Shown here piece after piece: positions 7,025-14,659 of a stretch of 40,929 nucleotides of DNA; positions within the stretch are counted from its first letter, which is position 1, and the number at the start of each line of letters is the position of its first letter. Source of the DNA: CALAEC01 sp050692915 (GTDB lineage Bacteria > Actinomycetota > UBA4738 > CALAEC01); assembly GCA_050692915.1 (NCBI GenBank), contig JBOGVU010000016.1:1-40929 (forward strand), read 5' to 3'. The notes beneath the pieces were generated by a model, which saw only the letters and a program-made list of their open reading frames with translations, did no database searches and had not been told where the DNA came from. The translations under genes were made by a program, and so were the position numbers.

Positions 7025-8017
7025 ATGCGCATCTTCTCGGGGATCCAGCCGACCGGGCGGAAGCACCTCGGCAACTACCTGGGGGCCATCCGCCAGTACG
7101 TGGAGGGCCAGGACCGGGGCGAGGCCGTGTACTGCATCGTCGACCTCCACGCCATCACCGTGGCCTACGAACCGGCGGAGCTCCGGGAGCGCGTGTATGA
7201 CACCGCGGCCATCCTCCTGGCCGCCGGGCTGGACCCCGACCGGTGCATCCTGTTCCGCCAGGCCGACGTCCGGGAGCACACCGAGCTGTGTTGGCTGCTG
7301 GCGAACGCTACGGCCTACGGGGACCTGACCCGGATGCACCAGTTCAAGGAGAAGTCGGCCGAGCAGAAGGAGTTCGTGTCGGCGGGGCTCTTCTCGTACC
7401 CGGTGCTCCAGGCCGCCGACGTGCTCGGGTACAGGACGAACGAGGTGCCCGTCGGCCAGGACCAGAAGCAGCACATCGAGCTGATGCGCGGCATCGCGGA
7501 GCGGTTCAACGCCCGGTACGGGGAGACGTTCGTCGTGCCCGAACACCGGATCCCCGGGGTGGGGGCCAGGATCATGGACCTCCAGAGTCCCGACCGGAAG
7601 ATGTCGACCACCGGCGCCACCGAGCTGGGGACCGTCTTCGTGCTCGATGAGCCCGACCAGGTCCTCCGGAAGTTCAAGAGCGCGGTCACCGATTCCGGGA
7701 CCGAGATCGTCCGGGCCCCGGACAAGCCCGGGATCTCGAACCTCGTCGACATCCTGGCGGTGGTCCGGGGCGTCACGCCCGACGCCGTGGAGAAGGAGTA
7801 CGCGGACGCGGGCGGGTACGCCGGGTTCAAGGAGGATGTGGGTCGGACCGTGGCCGAGTACCTCGCCCCGGTGCGGGAGCGGTACGCGGCGCTCCGGCCG
7901 GACGAGTCCGGGATCGAGCGGATCCTGGCGCAGGGAGCGGAGAAGGCCCGGGCGATCGCCTCCGAGACCGTGGCCCTGGCCCGCCGGCGCATGGGGGTCG
8001 GGCCGCCGGACGGATGA
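7025..8017 (+). CDS. trpS: Tryptophan--tRNA ligase
   Basis: Class I aminoacyl-tRNA synthetase (330 aa) that charges tRNA-Trp. The N-terminal GIQPTG leads into the HIGH-type motif HLGN near residue 16. The KMSKS loop reads KMSTT near residue 196. The GQDQ substrate-binding segment (VGQDQKQHIEL) is present. An in-frame GTG at 7016 exists, but ATG 7025 is preferred because it lies 9 nt after the TACGCT -10 element and directly starts the family sequence MRIFSG. The stop overlaps the next gene by 4 bases (ATGA). Length and motifs are normal. Confidence 0.96.
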   Translation: MRIFSGIQPTGRKHLGNYLGAIRQYVEGQDRGEAVYCIVDLHAITVAYEPAELRERVYDTAAILLAAGLDPDRCILFRQADVREHTELCWLLANATAYGDLTRMHQFKEKSAEQKEFVSAGLFSYPVLQAADVLGYRTNEVPVGQDQKQHIELMRGIAERFNARYGETFVVPEHRIPGVGARIMDLQSPDRKMSTTGATELGTVFVLDEPDQVLRKFKSAVTDSGTEIVRAPDKPGISNLVDILAVVRGVTPDAVEKEYADAGGYAGFKEDVGRTVAEYLAPVRERYAALRPDESGIERILAQGAEKARAIASETVALARRRMGVGPPDG

Positions 8018-8628
8018 CCGACCATCGGCCGGTCTCGGCCGAGCGCGGCCACCGGTGGTTCGCCCGCGGATTCGAGCGCAGGGGCCGGCGCCAGGAGGCC
8101 ACGGACCTCGCACGGGACGTCAGGACCCGGACGGCGGGCCGCGCCCACGGACGCGTGCTGGAGGTCGGGGCCGGTACCGGCTTCAACTTCCCGTACTACC
8201 CCGAGGACGCGGACGTGGTGGCCACCGAGCCCGACCCCGAGATGCTCCGTCTGGCCCAGCCACGAGCGCGCGAGCACGGGATCGACCTCCGTCCAGGCCC
8301 CGCCGAGCGGTTGCCGTTCCCGGACGAAGCGTTCGACACGGTCGTGTCCACCGGCGTGTTCTGCGCGGTCGACGACGCGGCCGCGGCGCTGGCCGAGGTC
8401 CACCGGGTGCTCCGACCGGGCGGCGAGGTCCGGTTCAGCGAGCACGTCCGGGCCCGGAGCGGGGCACGACGTGCGATGCAGCGGACCCTTGACCCGATCC
8501 ACTACCGGCTGTTCCGGTGCCACATCGGCAGGGACACGCTCCGGTTGATGCGCGAGGCCGGGTTCGAGATCGCGGAACTCGACCATCCCCGCCACGCCGA
8601 CGTCCTGGGCCAGGCCCGGAAGCCTTGA
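8014..8628 (+). CDS. Class I SAM-dependent methyltransferase
   Basis: A 204-aa Rossmann-fold methyltransferase. Motif I is VLEVGAGTGFNFPYY (about residues 49-63), motif II has the acidic ATEPDPEML, and the later AFDTVVSTGVFCAVDD and VLRPGGEV segments complete the UbiE/Methyltransf_11-like core. The C-terminus (LFRCHIGRDTL, GFEIAELD) matches small-molecule or thiol methyltransferase-like proteins, but the substrate cannot be assigned. It overlaps trpS by ATGA and is co-transcribed with it; nothing links the two functionally. Confidence 0.85.
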   Translation: MTDHRPVSAERGHRWFARGFERRGRRQEATDLARDVRTRTAGRAHGRVLEVGAGTGFNFPYYPEDADVVATEPDPEMLRLAQPRAREHGIDLRPGPAERLPFPDEAFDTVVSTGVFCAVDDAAAALAEVHRVLRPGGEVRFSEHVRARSGARRAMQRTLDPIHYRLFRCHIGRDTLRLMREAGFEIAELDHPRHADVLGQARKP

Positions 8629-8653
8629 CGTCCGGTTGGCTATCACGAATGCC

Positions 8654-9085
8654 TTACTGAGGGAGCTGGACCGCGAAGAATGGGCGTTGTTTCGTCGCCT
8701 TGTCGCCGTCGATCCTGGCCACAACCTCATATGTCCCCGGTGAGGGAAGATTGATCGGAAGCTGCATGGCCACCTGGAACATCTGAGGCATGGCTTCAGG
8801 GGTACCTGGCGGCCTGCCTACTTCGAACTCCCCTTCGGCTTTGAACAGCTCCTCGTTCGCGTCGGCGGTCCGGCCGATGATGCCGAAGGTATGCCTCCGG
8901 TTGGTCTCGCCCCATGGGACTCGGACGCCCAAGACTATTGCCGCTTGGATCGTTCGTGGATACGCGGGGAATTGGATCCGATCCCAGCCGCCTCCCAGGA
9001 CGTAGAGTTTGCCGTTCTGGACCTGAGCCCCGTCCGCCAGGATCAGGTATTCGACCTCGAGCCGTCTGATCTCGTCCTCTTCCAT
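8654..9085 (-). CDS. DUF6941-like protein of unknown function
   Basis: A 143-aa soluble protein beginning MEEDEIRRLEVEYLILADGA, with the characteristic segment AQVQNGKLYVLGGGWD. This resembles the DUF6941 family (recalled, not searched), whose function is unknown. The rest is predicted beta-rich (VPWGETNRRHTFGII, GTYEVVARIDG), which suggests an all-beta fold. A good AAGGAG ribosome-binding site precedes the ATG at 9085. Its GC content (about 57% in a counted line) is well below the window average. It is divergent from the toxin-antitoxin pair across a 92-bp gap with inverted repeats, so it probably arrived with that pair. Confidence 0.7.
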   Translation of the reverse strand: MEEDEIRRLEVEYLILADGAQVQNGKLYVLGGGWDRIQFPAYPRTIQAAIVLGVRVPWGETNRRHTFGIIGRTADANEELFKAEGEFEVGRPPGTPEAMPQMFQVAMQLPINLPSPGTYEVVARIDGDKATKQRPFFAVQLPQ

Positions 9086-9119
9086 GGTCTCCTTCCACTC
9101 TCCGAAGATGCTGCTAGGC

Positions 9120-9152
9120 TTGTAGTCTGTAGCGACTACATGCTAGACTACA
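9120..9152. promoter_or_regulatory. Putative promoter/operator of the toxin-antitoxin pair
   Basis: TGTAGTC (9121-9127) and GACTACA (9134-9140) form a 7-6-7 inverted repeat. A second GACTACA lies at 9146-9152, 12 bp further on. A plausible plus-strand promoter, TTGTAG (9120-9125) and TAGACT (9144-9149) with 18 bp between, is interleaved with these repeats. Ribbon-helix-helix antitoxins usually repress their own operon through such repeats, so this is the likely operator. It could also affect the divergent DUF6941-like gene. Confidence 0.55.
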
Positions 9153-9177
9153 CCGGTGAATCAAGGGGGTCAAGCGG

Positions 9178-9459
9178 TTGCGCATCTCTGCCCTGACTGT
9201 GGGAGCACGGGCTCGTGGAAAGCTCAGCTCTCACAGCATCGAGGAGTGGGAGCCGTTCGAAGTGTTCTTCAACCGTTGGGTCCTCCTGAAGAACAAGAGG
9301 CACAGGGCGGCGAGTCATCGGCTGGTGGGAAAGACCGACTCCGGTCGGCTCTTGACCCTCCTGGTCAAGGAGTCAGGGGATGCTGACATCTGGGAAGTGG
9401 TGAATGGATGGGATTCTTCGAAGGGCGAGAGGACTCTCTTCAAAAGGAGGGCGCGATGA
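9178..9459 (+). CDS. BrnT-like toxin of a type II toxin-antitoxin pair
   Basis: A 93-aa protein resembling BrnT/RelE-fold toxins: a HSIEEWEPFEVFF helix, a basic strand (KNKRHRAASHRLVGKTDSG), RLLTLLVKESGD and a final EVVNGWDSSKGERTLF that parallels the RIISAR..ER ending of BrnT. BrnT toxins are ribonucleases that block translation; activity here is inferred. The start is TTG at 9178, supported by AAGGGGG 8 nt upstream. It overlaps the antitoxin gene by ATGA. Toxin-first order is the BrnTA order. GC is lower than in neighbouring genes, consistent with acquisition. A divergent HigB/RelE-like toxin is the alternative. Confidence 0.65.
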   Translation: MRISALTVGARARGKLSSHSIEEWEPFEVFFNRWVLLKNKRHRAASHRLVGKTDSGRLLTLLVKESGDADIWEVVNGWDSSKGERTLFKRRAR

Positions 9460-9806
9460 AGAACGAGCGGCTCGAAGGCTCCGAGGAACGCCCTCTGAGC
9501 GAAGAAGAGATCGGCGAATGGGAAATCGTTGAACCCGAAGCGGGCATCACTCGATCGGCCGTCCTGACGGTCAGGTTCTCTCCTCAAGAGCTTCGGAGGC
9601 TTCGGGATGCCGCCAAGGCTTCAGGAACGAGCATGGCTGAGGTCATTCGGGGCGCTGTGGCCGGATACTTGTCGGCGGAATCCACGGTCGTGAGCATGGG
9701 ATGGGGCTGGAGCACGGGTATCGGCGAAGCATACATCTTGGCCAAGTCGGGACTCGTCACCCGGGGGCAAGGGCTCCAAGAGGAGATGCAGCAAAGACCC
9801 GCCTGA
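9456..9806 (+). CDS. Ribbon-helix-helix antitoxin (BrnA-like)
   Basis: A 116-aa protein. An acidic N-terminus (to about residue 40) probably binds and neutralises the basic toxin. It is followed by a ribbon-helix-helix DNA-binding core, AVLTVRFSPQELRRLRDA then GTSMAEVIRGAV (about residues 44-80). The C-terminal 35 residues are unassigned. ATG 9456 is preceded by AAAGGAGG with 5-nt spacing, one of the strongest ribosome-binding sites in the window and far better than the toxin's, which favours antitoxin excess. The inverted repeats at 9121-9152 are its likely operator. Confidence 0.7.
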   Translation: MKNERLEGSEERPLSEEEIGEWEIVEPEAGITRSAVLTVRFSPQELRRLRDAAKASGTSMAEVIRGAVAGYLSAESTVVSMGWGWSTGIGEAYILAKSGLVTRGQGLQEEMQQRPA

Positions 9807-9829
9807 CGATCCCCGCCAGAGCGTCGTCC

Positions 9830-10717
9830 CTACCAGCCGCGGGTCTGGAGGAGGCCCTCCTCGCCGAGCTCAGCGATGTCGAGCCCGCGCATCGGCTCGC
9901 CGAGCCCCCGGGACACCTTCGCCAGGATGTCGGGGTCCTGGTAGTACGTGGTTGCCTCCACGATGGCCCGGGCCCGCGTGGCCGGGTCGGCGGACTTGAA
10001 GATCCCCGACCCCACGAACACTCCGTCCACGCCGAGCTGCATCATCAGCGCGGCGTCGGCCGGCGTGGCCAGGCCCCCGGCGGCGAAGTTCACCACCGGC
10101 AGCGACCCGGTCGAGGCCACCTGGCGCACCAGCTCCAGCGGCGCCCCCAGCTCCTTGGCCGCGGATACCAGCTCGTCCTGGCGCATCCCCGCCAGGCGTG
10201 ACATCTGCGACGTGATCGTCCGGACGTGGCGGACGGCCTCGACCACGTTGCCCGTGCCGGCCTCCCCCTTCGTCCGGATCATGGCCGCGCCCTCGGAGAG
10301 CCGGCGGAGGGCCTCGCCGAGGTCCCGGGCCCCGCACACGAACGGCACCGTGAATCCCCACTTGTCGATGTGGTGGGCCTCGTCGGCGGGTGTGAGGACC
10401 TCGGACTCGTCGATGTAGTCGACCCCGAGCGCCTGGAGGATCTGGGCCTCCACGAAGTGCCCGATCCGGCACTTCGCCATCACCGGGATGGACACGGCAT
10501 CCACGATCTCCTGGACCTTCGTGGGGTCGGCCATGCGGGCCACGCCGCCCTCGGCCCGGATATCGGCCGGGACCCGCTCCAGGGCCATGACCGCCACGGC
10601 CCCGGCCTCCTCGGCGATCGAGGCCTGCTCGGCGGTGGTCACGTCCATGATCACGCCGCCCTTGAGCATCTCGGCCAGGCCGGACTTCACCCGGAAGGTC
10701 CCGGTCTCCTTGTCCAT
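9830..10717 (-). CDS. pdxS: Pyridoxal 5'-phosphate synthase lyase subunit PdxS
   Basis: PdxS (295 aa) is the (beta/alpha)8 synthase that builds PLP from ribose 5-phosphate, glyceraldehyde 3-phosphate and ammonia from PdxT. It begins with the family sequence VKSGLAEMLKGGVIMDVTT (conserved Lys and Asp) and contains ALERVPADIR, MAKCRIGHF, RTKGEAGTGN and a C-terminal GLGEPMRG. Length is typical. GGGGAGGG precedes the ATG by 4 nt and TATCCT (10764-10759) may be its -10. It is separated from pdxT, so coordinated expression is not through one operon. Confidence 0.97.
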   Translation of the reverse strand: MDKETGTFRVKSGLAEMLKGGVIMDVTTAEQASIAEEAGAVAVMALERVPADIRAEGGVARMADPTKVQEIVDAVSIPVMAKCRIGHFVEAQILQALGVDYIDESEVLTPADEAHHIDKWGFTVPFVCGARDLGEALRRLSEGAAMIRTKGEAGTGNVVEAVRHVRTITSQMSRLAGMRQDELVSAAKELGAPLELVRQVASTGSLPVVNFAAGGLATPADAALMMQLGVDGVFVGSGIFKSADPATRARAIVEATTYYQDPDILAKVSRGLGEPMRGLDIAELGEEGLLQTRGW

Positions 10718-10793
10718 GGTGCCCTCCCCGCGGGAGCGCCCCGTGCGCCCTCCCCCTCAGGATACGGCGGGACGGGCCGGGGCGTCCGGGCGG

Positions 10794-11828
10794 CTAGAAG
10801 GAGGGCGGGGCCGGGGCGTCGGTGGGGAACAGCTCCACCCAGGTCTGGCCGAGAGCCAGGGGGATCTCCTCCCCCTGCGCGTCCAGGAGCTGGGTCGCGT
10901 CGTCCGGGGACTCACGCTGCCACTCTCCCTCGATGACCCGCCCGTTCCGGAACACCAGGAGGTCGCCCCGGCCGACCACATCGAAGTTCGGCACGGGGTT
11001 CCCCGCGGAGTCCTGGATCCGAGTCGCCTCGCGGTCCACCAGCATCACCACCACGTTCGCCGCGGTGACCGGGGAGCCGTCCTCGAGCCTGTGCAGGACG
11101 TCGTCGTGGAACCGGAGGTACAGGTCCCGGTTGTTCCGGTACTTCCAGAACACGTTGGCCACGGGCGAGAAGCTCAGGTTCAATTGCCGCCCGCGGCGCG
11201 CGCCCTCCGGCACCTCCTCGTCGAAGGCGAACACGTCCTCCGGCGGCTCGCCGTTCTGACCGCCGAACTCGCGGAGGGCGTCCGTAGAGGTGAACACGTC
11301 GTGTGGAGCCTCCCGGCCCTCGTCGCGGGGGCAGGTCGCCTCCTCGAAGTTACAGTTGATCATCTCGATGCCGGCGTCCTCCACGGCGTTGATCACCGCG
11401 TCCACGCTCCCCGCGTGGACGAACAGCGGGTCGCCGTACTGGCGGAGGACGTCGGGATCGACCGGACGGGCGCTCCTGATCGGGCCGACCCGGTCGGCGT
11501 CACGGCAGTGGTACAGCGCGATGAAGCGGGAGATGCCTCCCTCGGCCTCCTGCTCGTAGATCACGTCGGCCTCGGCCAGGCCCATCTGGGGGCGGGCCTC
11601 CGGCGAGTTCTCGATCTTCACCGCGAGCACGCGGCCATCGAGGACCGACTCGTCCTCGGCCTCCAGCCCGGTCATCGGGCACGGCGATGCCTCGTTCACC
11701 AGCGGGATGTCGATGATCGGCTCCCCTTCTTCGCGGGTGAGCAGGCGGTAGCCGACGAAGGCCCCGCCGAGGAGCACCAGGACCGACAGGATCCCGACCA
11801 CGATCTTTCCTCGGCCTCCACGCGCCAC
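10794..11828 (-). CDS. DUF3048 (YerB-like) membrane-anchored extracytoplasmic protein
   Basis: A 344-aa protein with one N-terminal signal-anchor helix (KIVVGILSVLVLLGGAFVGY) and a long extracytoplasmic domain matching DUF3048: VLAVKIENSPEARPQMGL, ADVIYEQEAEGGISRF, VGPIRSARPVD, and near the end WQRES and LALGQTWVELFP. Function is unknown; Bacillus YerB is the named relative. Unlike YerB I see no lipobox. I chose GTG 11828 because GGAGGG lies 7 nt upstream; an in-frame GTG at 11879 would add 17 residues without a good ribosome-binding site. Confidence 0.85.
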   Translation of the reverse strand: MARGGRGKIVVGILSVLVLLGGAFVGYRLLTREEGEPIIDIPLVNEASPCPMTGLEAEDESVLDGRVLAVKIENSPEARPQMGLAEADVIYEQEAEGGISRFIALYHCRDADRVGPIRSARPVDPDVLRQYGDPLFVHAGSVDAVINAVEDAGIEMINCNFEEATCPRDEGREAPHDVFTSTDALREFGGQNGEPPEDVFAFDEEVPEGARRGRQLNLSFSPVANVFWKYRNNRDLYLRFHDDVLHRLEDGSPVTAANVVVMLVDREATRIQDSAGNPVPNFDVVGRGDLLVFRNGRVIEGEWQRESPDDATQLLDAQGEEIPLALGQTWVELFPTDAPAPPSF

Positions 11829-11901
11829 GGACAGTCCCTCCTCAGGATTGGTTTGGTTCGGGGAAGGCATCGATCCCACGAATGGGGATCGGGACAGCAG
11901 T

Positions 11902-12801
11902 TTACATCTCTTCGAGCGCCTTGATCCGCTCCTCGATCGGCGGATGCGTGGAGAACAGGCGCTCGATGCGACTGTGCCCCTCGCCCACCGCCCGCGAGGG
12001 CTGGCTGAACCACAGGTGAGCGGTGGCGTTGTTCGCCACCCGCATCGTGTTCGTGGCGCTCCCGATCTTCCGTAGCGCGGCGGCCAGGCCGGGCGGGTAC
12101 CGGGTCAGGAGTGCCCCGTCCGCATCGGCCAGGTACTCGCGCCGTCGGGAGACCCCGAAGCGGATCAGCTGAGCGGCCAAGGGGGCCAGGATCATGGCCA
12201 CCAGCGCCACGATCAGGATGATGGGATTCCCGCCCCCGTCTCCACCCCGGCCCCGGCCTCGGCCCCCGCCCCAGAACAGGCCCCACCGCATCCACCCCGT
12301 CAGGAGCACGACCACCCCGACCAGGGTGGCGGTCAGGGTCCCCACCAGGATGTCGCGGTTCTTCACATGGGAGAGCTCGTGGGCGACCACGCCCTCGAGC
12401 TCCACGCGGTTCAGGGTCTTGAGCAGGCCATCGGTGACCGCGATCGAGGCGTGCTCGGGGTTCCGGCCGGTGGCGAAGGCGTTCGGCGCCTCCTCGGGGA
12501 TCACGTAGATCGCCGGCACCGGCATCCCGGCGGCGATACACAGCCCCTCGACGATGTTGTGCAGCTTCGGGTACTGCTCGCGGTCGGCCGGCTGGGCCCG
12601 GCTCACCCGGAGGACCAGGCGGTCGCCGTACATGTACGAGGACCACGAGCCGACGGCGGCGATGCCGAGGGCCAGCACGAGCCCAACGGGTCCCGCCTGG
12701 AACAGGTAACCGAAGAGGTACCCGATCCCCCCGGCCAGGACCAGCACGACCAGGATGAGCAGGAAGGAGCGCCACTTGTTGCGGCTGATCTGCTCGTACA
12801 C
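11902..12801 (-). CDS. htpX: M48 family zinc metalloprotease HtpX
   Basis: Membrane-bound protease (299 aa) of the HtpX class that degrades misfolded membrane proteins. Two N-terminal helices (about residues 13-58) precede the catalytic HELSH (His141, Glu142, His145); the third zinc ligand is the Glu in RREYLADADG near residue 222. Two further helices flank a Gly/Arg-rich loop (about residues 178-192) that is unusually long and low in complexity. It follows lemA by 3 bp; a lemA-htpX pair is common in bacteria and points to one envelope-quality-control unit. Confidence 0.95.
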   Translation of the reverse strand: MYEQISRNKWRSFLLILVVLVLAGGIGYLFGYLFQAGPVGLVLALGIAAVGSWSSYMYGDRLVLRVSRAQPADREQYPKLHNIVEGLCIAAGMPVPAIYVIPEEAPNAFATGRNPEHASIAVTDGLLKTLNRVELEGVVAHELSHVKNRDILVGTLTATLVGVVVLLTGWMRWGLFWGGGRGRGRGGDGGGNPIILIVALVAMILAPLAAQLIRFGVSRRREYLADADGALLTRYPPGLAAALRKIGSATNTMRVANNATAHLWFSQPSRAVGEGHSRIERLFSTHPPIEERIKALEEM

Positions 12802-12804
12802 GGG

Positions 12805-13356
12805 CTACATGTCGACGGCCACGGCGCCCCGGGAGTCCTCCTCCGCCTCGAAGAACTCCCGCTGCCGGAACCCGCCGATGCGCGCCACGAGCAGCGAAGG
12901 GAACTGCTCGATCAACGTGTTGAACCGCATGACCTGGTCGTTGTAGAACTGCCGGGCGAACGCGATCTTGCTCTCGGTCGCCGTCAACTCCTCCTGAAGC
13001 GCCAGGAAGTTCTCGTTGGCCCGGAGCTGCGGATAGGCCTCGGCCACGGCCAGGAGGCGGCCCAGGCTCCTGGTGATCTCGGTCTCGGCCTGGGCCTGAT
13101 CGGTCACCGACCCGGCCTCGATGGCACGGGTCCGGGCCTGGGTGACCTGCTCGAACAGCTCGCGCTCGTGGGTCGCGTAGCCCTTCACGGTTTCGATCAG
13201 GTTCGGGATCAGGTCGTAGCGGCGTCGCAGCTGGACGTCGATGCCCGACCAGGAGTTCTCCACCCGATTCCGGTGCCGGACGAGCTGGTTGAACACCAGG
13301 ATCCCGTAGAGGAGCAGGACCCCGACGATCCCCAGAGCGATCCACCACCCGAGCAT
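12805..13356 (-). CDS. lemA: LemA family protein
   Basis: A 183-aa protein with an N-terminal helix (about residues 4-22) and an extended helical domain containing the LemA hallmarks NRVENSWSGIDVQLRRRYDL, IPNLIETVKGYATHE, and a C-terminal FYNDQVMRFNTLIEQFPSLL. LemA proteins are membrane-anchored coiled-coil-like proteins of unclear role, repeatedly paired with HtpX. It is first of the lemA-htpX pair. There is no Shine-Dalgarno; TACCAT ends 9 nt before the ATG. Confidence 0.95.
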   Translation of the reverse strand: MLGWWIALGIVGVLLLYGILVFNQLVRHRNRVENSWSGIDVQLRRRYDLIPNLIETVKGYATHERELFEQVTQARTRAIEAGSVTDQAQAETEITRSLGRLLAVAEAYPQLRANENFLALQEELTATESKIAFARQFYNDQVMRFNTLIEQFPSLLVARIGGFRQREFFEAEEDSRGAVAVDM

Positions 13357-13365
13357 GGTGGCGGC

Positions 13366-13371
13366 ATGGTA
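13366..13371 (-). promoter_or_regulatory. -10 element of leaderless lemA
   Basis: TACCAT on the minus strand, 9 nt upstream of the lemA ATG, with no ribosome-binding site between. The same hexamer precedes the NarL regulator and the winged-helix gene. Confidence 0.5.
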
Positions 13372-13389
13372 GCAGGCTCCCTGCGCGGG

Positions 13390-14592
13390 CTACCCGGCCG
13401 GCCGGGCCGAGGGCGGCGCCGCGGCGGCGGCCAGCCAGGTGGTCAGCGGGACCGCGGCCACCAGCCCGATGCTACCGACCAGGGTCCGAAGGACCTCGGT
13501 GGCCAGCACCTCGCCGCTGACCACGCTCGTGAGCGGCTGGCGCGACAGCACCAGGAGCAGCAGCACCGGCATGGAGGCCCCCGCGTAGGCCAGGGCCAGG
13601 GTGTTCACGGTCGAAGCCACGTGGTCCCGGCCGATCCGGAGCCCCGCCGCTGCCAGCGACCGCCGGCTGGTGCGGGGGTTCGCCGCCCGCAGCTCCCACA
13701 CCGCGGAGGCCTGGGTCACGGTGATGTCGTCGATGGCCCCCAGGGCGCCGATGACCACACCGCCGAGGATGATGCCGGCCAGATCGATGCGGGACGCGCC
13801 GATCTGCACGACAACGGCCTCCTCGCTGGCGAACCCGGAGAGCCGGGCCAGCTCCACCACCACGCTGGCCAGAGCGGCGGTGAGCGCCAGGGCCCCCAGC
13901 GTCCCCAGGAGCGCCACCGTGGTCATGGTGGTGAGCCCGTGCGACAGGTACAGGGCCAGGAAGGCGATGGCGGCCGACCCCACCACGGCCACGGCCAGCG
14001 GGTTGCGGCCGTCGAGCACCGCCGGAAGGACGAACCACAGGAGCACACCGATGCTCACCGCGAGGCCGGCCAGAGCGGCGAGCCCTCGAAGCCGTCCCAG
14101 GGCGACGACCGCGGCGCCGAACGCCACCGCCAGCCAGAACAGGAGCGTTCCACGGTCCCGGTCCACGAACCGGTACCGGAACTCCGGCGGCGCCCGCGGG
14201 TCCCGGGCGAGCAGGACCCGATCACCCTGGGCCAGGTCCGGCGTCGACGGAGTCTGAACGAACTCCTGCGCGGCGGTCCCGCCGGCGTCGGGGCCCTCGT
14301 CGATGGCGAACGCCACGCGGCGACAGATCACGTCGGCCTCGGGCTGGCCCTCGCAGGGCACGTCCTCGACGCCGATGACCTCGGCCCCGTACACCTCGCT
14401 GACGAACCCGAGGCCTTCGAGGTTGGGACGCCGCTCCCCCGTCGGCCGCAGGAGGACGATGCCGGCCACCGTGGCCGCCGCCAGGGCCAGCGTCACCCCC
14501 ACCAGCAGCCGTTTCGTCCGAAGCGGCACGTGCCCGCCGAATCGGTGCGCCACGTCCCGAGTCTCACCGCACGGAGGGACGGCGGCAAGCAT
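13390..14592 (-). CDS. YibE/F-like multi-pass membrane protein
   Basis: About 400 aa. One N-terminal helix, an extracytoplasmic segment of about 110 residues (with a VICRRV/DVPCEG cysteine pair), then seven to eight helices. The membrane part carries YibE/F signatures: LSHGLTTMTTVALLGTLGAL and LGAIDDITVTQASAVWELR. The function of the family is unknown. ATG 14592 is my choice, but its ribosome-binding site is weak; in-frame GTGs downstream are possible. It is divergent from znuA, with the Zur palindrome 43 bp upstream of this ATG. Confidence 0.8.
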   Translation of the reverse strand: MLAAVPPCGETRDVAHRFGGHVPLRTKRLLVGVTLALAAATVAGIVLLRPTGERRPNLEGLGFVSEVYGAEVIGVEDVPCEGQPEADVICRRVAFAIDEGPDAGGTAAQEFVQTPSTPDLAQGDRVLLARDPRAPPEFRYRFVDRDRGTLLFWLAVAFGAAVVALGRLRGLAALAGLAVSIGVLLWFVLPAVLDGRNPLAVAVVGSAAIAFLALYLSHGLTTMTTVALLGTLGALALTAALASVVVELARLSGFASEEAVVVQIGASRIDLAGIILGGVVIGALGAIDDITVTQASAVWELRAANPRTSRRSLAAAGLRIGRDHVASTVNTLALAYAGASMPVLLLLVLSRQPLTSVVSGEVLATEVLRTLVGSIGLVAAVPLTTWLAAAAAPPSARPAG

Positions 14593-14635
14593 CCCAGCGA
14601 CGAACCGCTCGGAATCCCGCTTGCGTGTCCGGTCT

Positions 14636-14656
14636 TGAGAATGGTTATCATTCTCA
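14636..14656. promoter_or_regulatory. Zur box overlapping the znuA promoter
   Basis: The sequence TGAGAATG-GTTAT-CATTCTCA is a perfect palindrome with 8-bp arms, AT-rich in a 70% GC region, and fits the Fur/Zur-type pattern (TGAnAATGnTTnTCA). The -10 TATCAT (14646-14651, 5 of 6 consensus) is embedded in it; TTGCGT at 14621-14626 may be the -35 (19-bp spacer). It ends 3 bp before the znuA ATG, in front of an operon that encodes the zinc transporter and its own Fur-family regulator. Confidence 0.85.
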
Positions 14657-14659
14657 CCT

